Of a stretch of DNA of 7,450 nt, positions 5,958 to 7,450 are shown in pieces. This DNA is from an uncultured Prevotellaceae bacterium (GTDB lineage Bacteria; Bacteroidota; Bacteroidia; Bacteroidales; Bacteroidaceae). The stretch spans positions 1-7,450 of the forward strand of contig CAMYYX010000083.1 of NCBI GenBank assembly GCA_947303695.1, written 5' to 3'. The first letter of the stretch is position 1; each line of letters opens with the position of its first letter. The notes below the pieces were generated by a model. The model ran no database searches and had not been told where the DNA came from. It saw only the letters and a list, made by a program, of their open reading frames with translations. The position numbers and the translations under genes are program-made.

Positions 5958-7289
5958 ATGAAACTAGAAATAAACAAAGCAACGACATTCCTTGCTGCAG
6001 GCAAGGTAGAATCATATACCGCTGATGTAATGGCTGCACAGAAAGCACTTGAAGATGGCACTTGCGCAGGCAACGACTTCCTTGGATGGCTTCATTTGCC
6101 ACTGAGCATCACAGCCGAATTCATTGCAGAAATCAACGAGACTGCAAACATTCTAAAAGCCAACTGTGACACAGTCGTTGTAGCTGGTATTGGAGGCAGT
6201 TACCTCGGTGCCAAGGCTGTAATCGCAGCCCTCGACGATAACTTCACCTGGCTAAAACCATCAAACGCCCCACGCATCCTATTTGCAGGTAACAACATCA
6301 GCGAAGACTATCTCACAGAACTGATTGACTACCTCAAGAGCGTGAAGTTCGGTGTCATCAACATCAGCAAGTCTGGTACCACAACAGAAACTGCAATCAC
6401 TTTCCGTTTGCTCAAGAAACTTTGTGAGGAGCAGATGGGGAAGGAGACAGCAAAGAAAGTCATCGTAGCCATCACAGATGCAAAGAAAGGTGCTGCACGT
6501 AGTTGTGCTGACAAAGAGGGTTATAAGACCTTCGTGATTCCGGACAATGTAGGAGGACGTTTTTCTGTGCTCACTCCTGTAGGTCTGCTACCAATCGCCT
6601 GTGCAGGTTATGATATCGCACAACTTGTGAAAGGTGCACAGGACATGGAACGCCAATGTGACATCAACGTACCCTTCGACGAGAATCCATGTGCCGTATA
6701 TGCAGCAACACGTAATGCACTCTACGCAAGCGGCAAGAAGATTGAAATTCTTGTTAATTACCAACCGAAGCTTCACTATGTTTCAGAATGGTGGAAACAG
6801 CTCTATGGCGAGAGCGAGGGTAAGGATAAGAAAGGTATCTTCCCAGCAAGCGTAGATTTTTCAACCGACCTACACTCCATGGGACAATGGATTCAAGATG
6901 GCGAACGCACCATCTTCGAAACGGTAATATCGATTGACAAACCTAACAGCAGCCTTGTCGTTCCTGCAGACGAAGAGAACCTCGACGGGTTGAACTTTCT
7001 GGCAGGCAAACATATCGATGAAGTGAACCACAAAGCAGAGTTGGGCACCCAACTGGCACATATTGATGGCGGTGTGCCAAACATCCGTATCTCGATACCT
7101 AAACTCGATGAGTACAACCTCGGACAGCTTATCTATTTTTTCGAGAAAGGTTGTGGAGTAAGCGGTCTGCTTTTGAAAGTCAATCCTTTCAATCAACCAG
7201 GTGTAGAAGCATACAAGAAGAATATGTTTGCACTGCTTAACAAACCTGGTTACGAAGCTGAGAGCAAGGCCATCCAAGAAAGACTGTAA
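5958..7289 (+). CDS. pgi: Glucose-6-phosphate isomerase, short bacterial form
   Basis: A 443-aa cytoplasmic enzyme that interconverts glucose 6-phosphate and fructose 6-phosphate in glycolysis and gluconeogenesis. It belongs to the short (~450-aa) group seen in Bacillus and Bacteroidota, not the ~550-aa E. coli type. Visible landmarks are GIGGSYLGA (77-85); the sugar-phosphate loop SKSGTTTET (137-145); PGI signature 1, DNVGGRFSVLTPVG (196-209, with Arg201); the catalytic base region YGESEGK (283-289, probable base Glu285); His306 (DLHSMGQ), the likely ring-opening residue; and signature 2 around FNQPGVEAYK (411-420, Lys420). Two SIS folds are expected, at about 70-210 and 265-430. Signature 2 has FNQ where many enzymes have FDQ, a conservative change. 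The start has no Shine-Dalgarno sequence (ATCAATTATG). It lies 21 bp after gpsA and its stop is 2 bp before the kinase gene, so translational coupling with the kinase is likely. Confidence 0.97.
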   Translation: MKLEINKATTFLAAGKVESYTADVMAAQKALEDGTCAGNDFLGWLHLPLSITAEFIAEINETANILKANCDTVVVAGIGGSYLGAKAVIAALDDNFTWLKPSNAPRILFAGNNISEDYLTELIDYLKSVKFGVINISKSGTTTETAITFRLLKKLCEEQMGKETAKKVIVAITDAKKGAARSCADKEGYKTFVIPDNVGGRFSVLTPVGLLPIACAGYDIAQLVKGAQDMERQCDINVPFDENPCAVYAATRNALYASGKKIEILVNYQPKLHYVSEWWKQLYGESEGKDKKGIFPASVDFSTDLHSMGQWIQDGERTIFETVISIDKPNSSLVVPADEENLDGLNFLAGKHIDEVNHKAELGTQLAHIDGGVPNIRISIPKLDEYNLGQLIYFFEKGCGVSGLLLKVNPFNQPGVEAYKKNMFALLNKPGYEAESKAIQERL

Positions 7290-7291
7290 TC

Positions 7292-7450
7292 ATGCATATC
7301 GCCGTCGCAGGAAATATCGGTAGTGGAAAAACCACACTGACCACAATGCTTGCCAAGCATTATGGTTGGAAACCTCAGTTTGAGTCGGTTATCAACAACC
7401 CTTACCTCGAAGATTATTACAAGGACATTCAACGATGGTCACTCAATCTT
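7292..7450 (+). CDS. Deoxynucleoside kinase, N-terminal part (runs off the window)
   Basis: The first 53 codons of a gene cut by the right edge of the window. The fragment begins MHIAVAGNIGSGKTT: a beta strand and then a Walker A P-loop at 7-14 (GNIGSGKT, Lys13, Thr14). It continues with ESVINNPYLEDYYKD (31-45), where Glu31 matches the catalytic Glu of the deoxynucleoside kinase family and NNPYL is characteristic of bacterial deoxyadenosine/deoxyguanosine kinases. RWSLNL (48-53) aligns with the substrate-side helix. The full protein would phosphorylate deoxynucleosides to dNMPs with ATP or another NTP for nucleotide salvage, in the cytoplasm, and is expected to be about 200 aa. Which base it prefers cannot be judged from this part. 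Its ATG is only 2 nt past the pgi stop, so it is probably translated from the same mRNA. Confidence 0.87.
   Translation, partial: MHIAVAGNIGSGKTTLTTMLAKHYGWKPQFESVINNPYLEDYYKDIQRWSLNL

Noticed and set aside
6870..7277. 135-aa minus-strand frame opposite the end of pgi
   Set aside because: It is antisense to the catalytic C-terminal part of Pgi, has no upstream promoter and has no domain-like pattern.
1..7450. Mobile elements, CRISPR arrays, tRNA/rRNA genes, restriction or defence systems
   Set aside because: I looked for terminal inverted repeats, regularly spaced repeats, tRNA-like cloverleaf ends and defence-gene motifs on both strands and saw none; composition is even across the window.

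Overview
This window looks like ordinary chromosomal DNA of a Bacteroidota bacterium, most likely of the order Bacteroidales and possibly Prevotella-like. The evidence is: (i) several genes are preceded by the Bacteroidota -7 promoter element TAnnTTTG, two of them with a correctly spaced -33 TTTG; (ii) start codons lie in A/T-rich leaders without real Shine-Dalgarno sequences; (iii) the protein versions are typical of the group (577-aa phosphoglucomutase-type enzyme, short 443-aa Pgi, divergent GpsA). The genus is inferred and could not be tested here.

Layout. Positions 20-1753 (- strand) hold a complete alpha-D-phosphohexomutase (phosphoglucomutase/phosphomannomutase). A 165-bp divergent intergenic region (1754-1918) has one promoter facing each way. 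It separates the mutase from a small secreted protein of unknown function (1919-2425, +). That gene converges with a two-gene minus-strand unit (3132-2490) encoding a 153-aa multi-pass membrane protein and an overlapping 62-aa membrane or lipoprotein-like protein. A perfect 14-bp inverted repeat between the convergent genes is a likely bidirectional terminator. A second divergent region (3133-3327) leads to a tight plus-strand run: lysS (lysyl-tRNA synthetase), gpsA (glycerol-3-phosphate dehydrogenase), pgi (glucose-6-phosphate isomerase) and the first 53 codons of a deoxynucleoside kinase that runs off the right end. Gaps within the run are 47, 21 and 2 bp, with no terminator seen, so it is probably one operon.

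Function. The window is mostly core metabolism. The mutase and Pgi sit on either side of glucose-6-phosphate (glucose-1-P <-> glucose-6-P <-> fructose-6-P), although they are in separate transcription units. GpsA links glycolytic dihydroxyacetone phosphate to phospholipid synthesis, LysS serves translation, and the kinase serves nucleotide salvage. The only uncharacterised material is the 1.2-kb island of three small envelope or secreted genes at 1919-3132. I found no mobile element, CRISPR array, tRNA, rRNA or sign of recent transfer, and nothing that I would call a new biological system. The findings are modest and scored accordingly.
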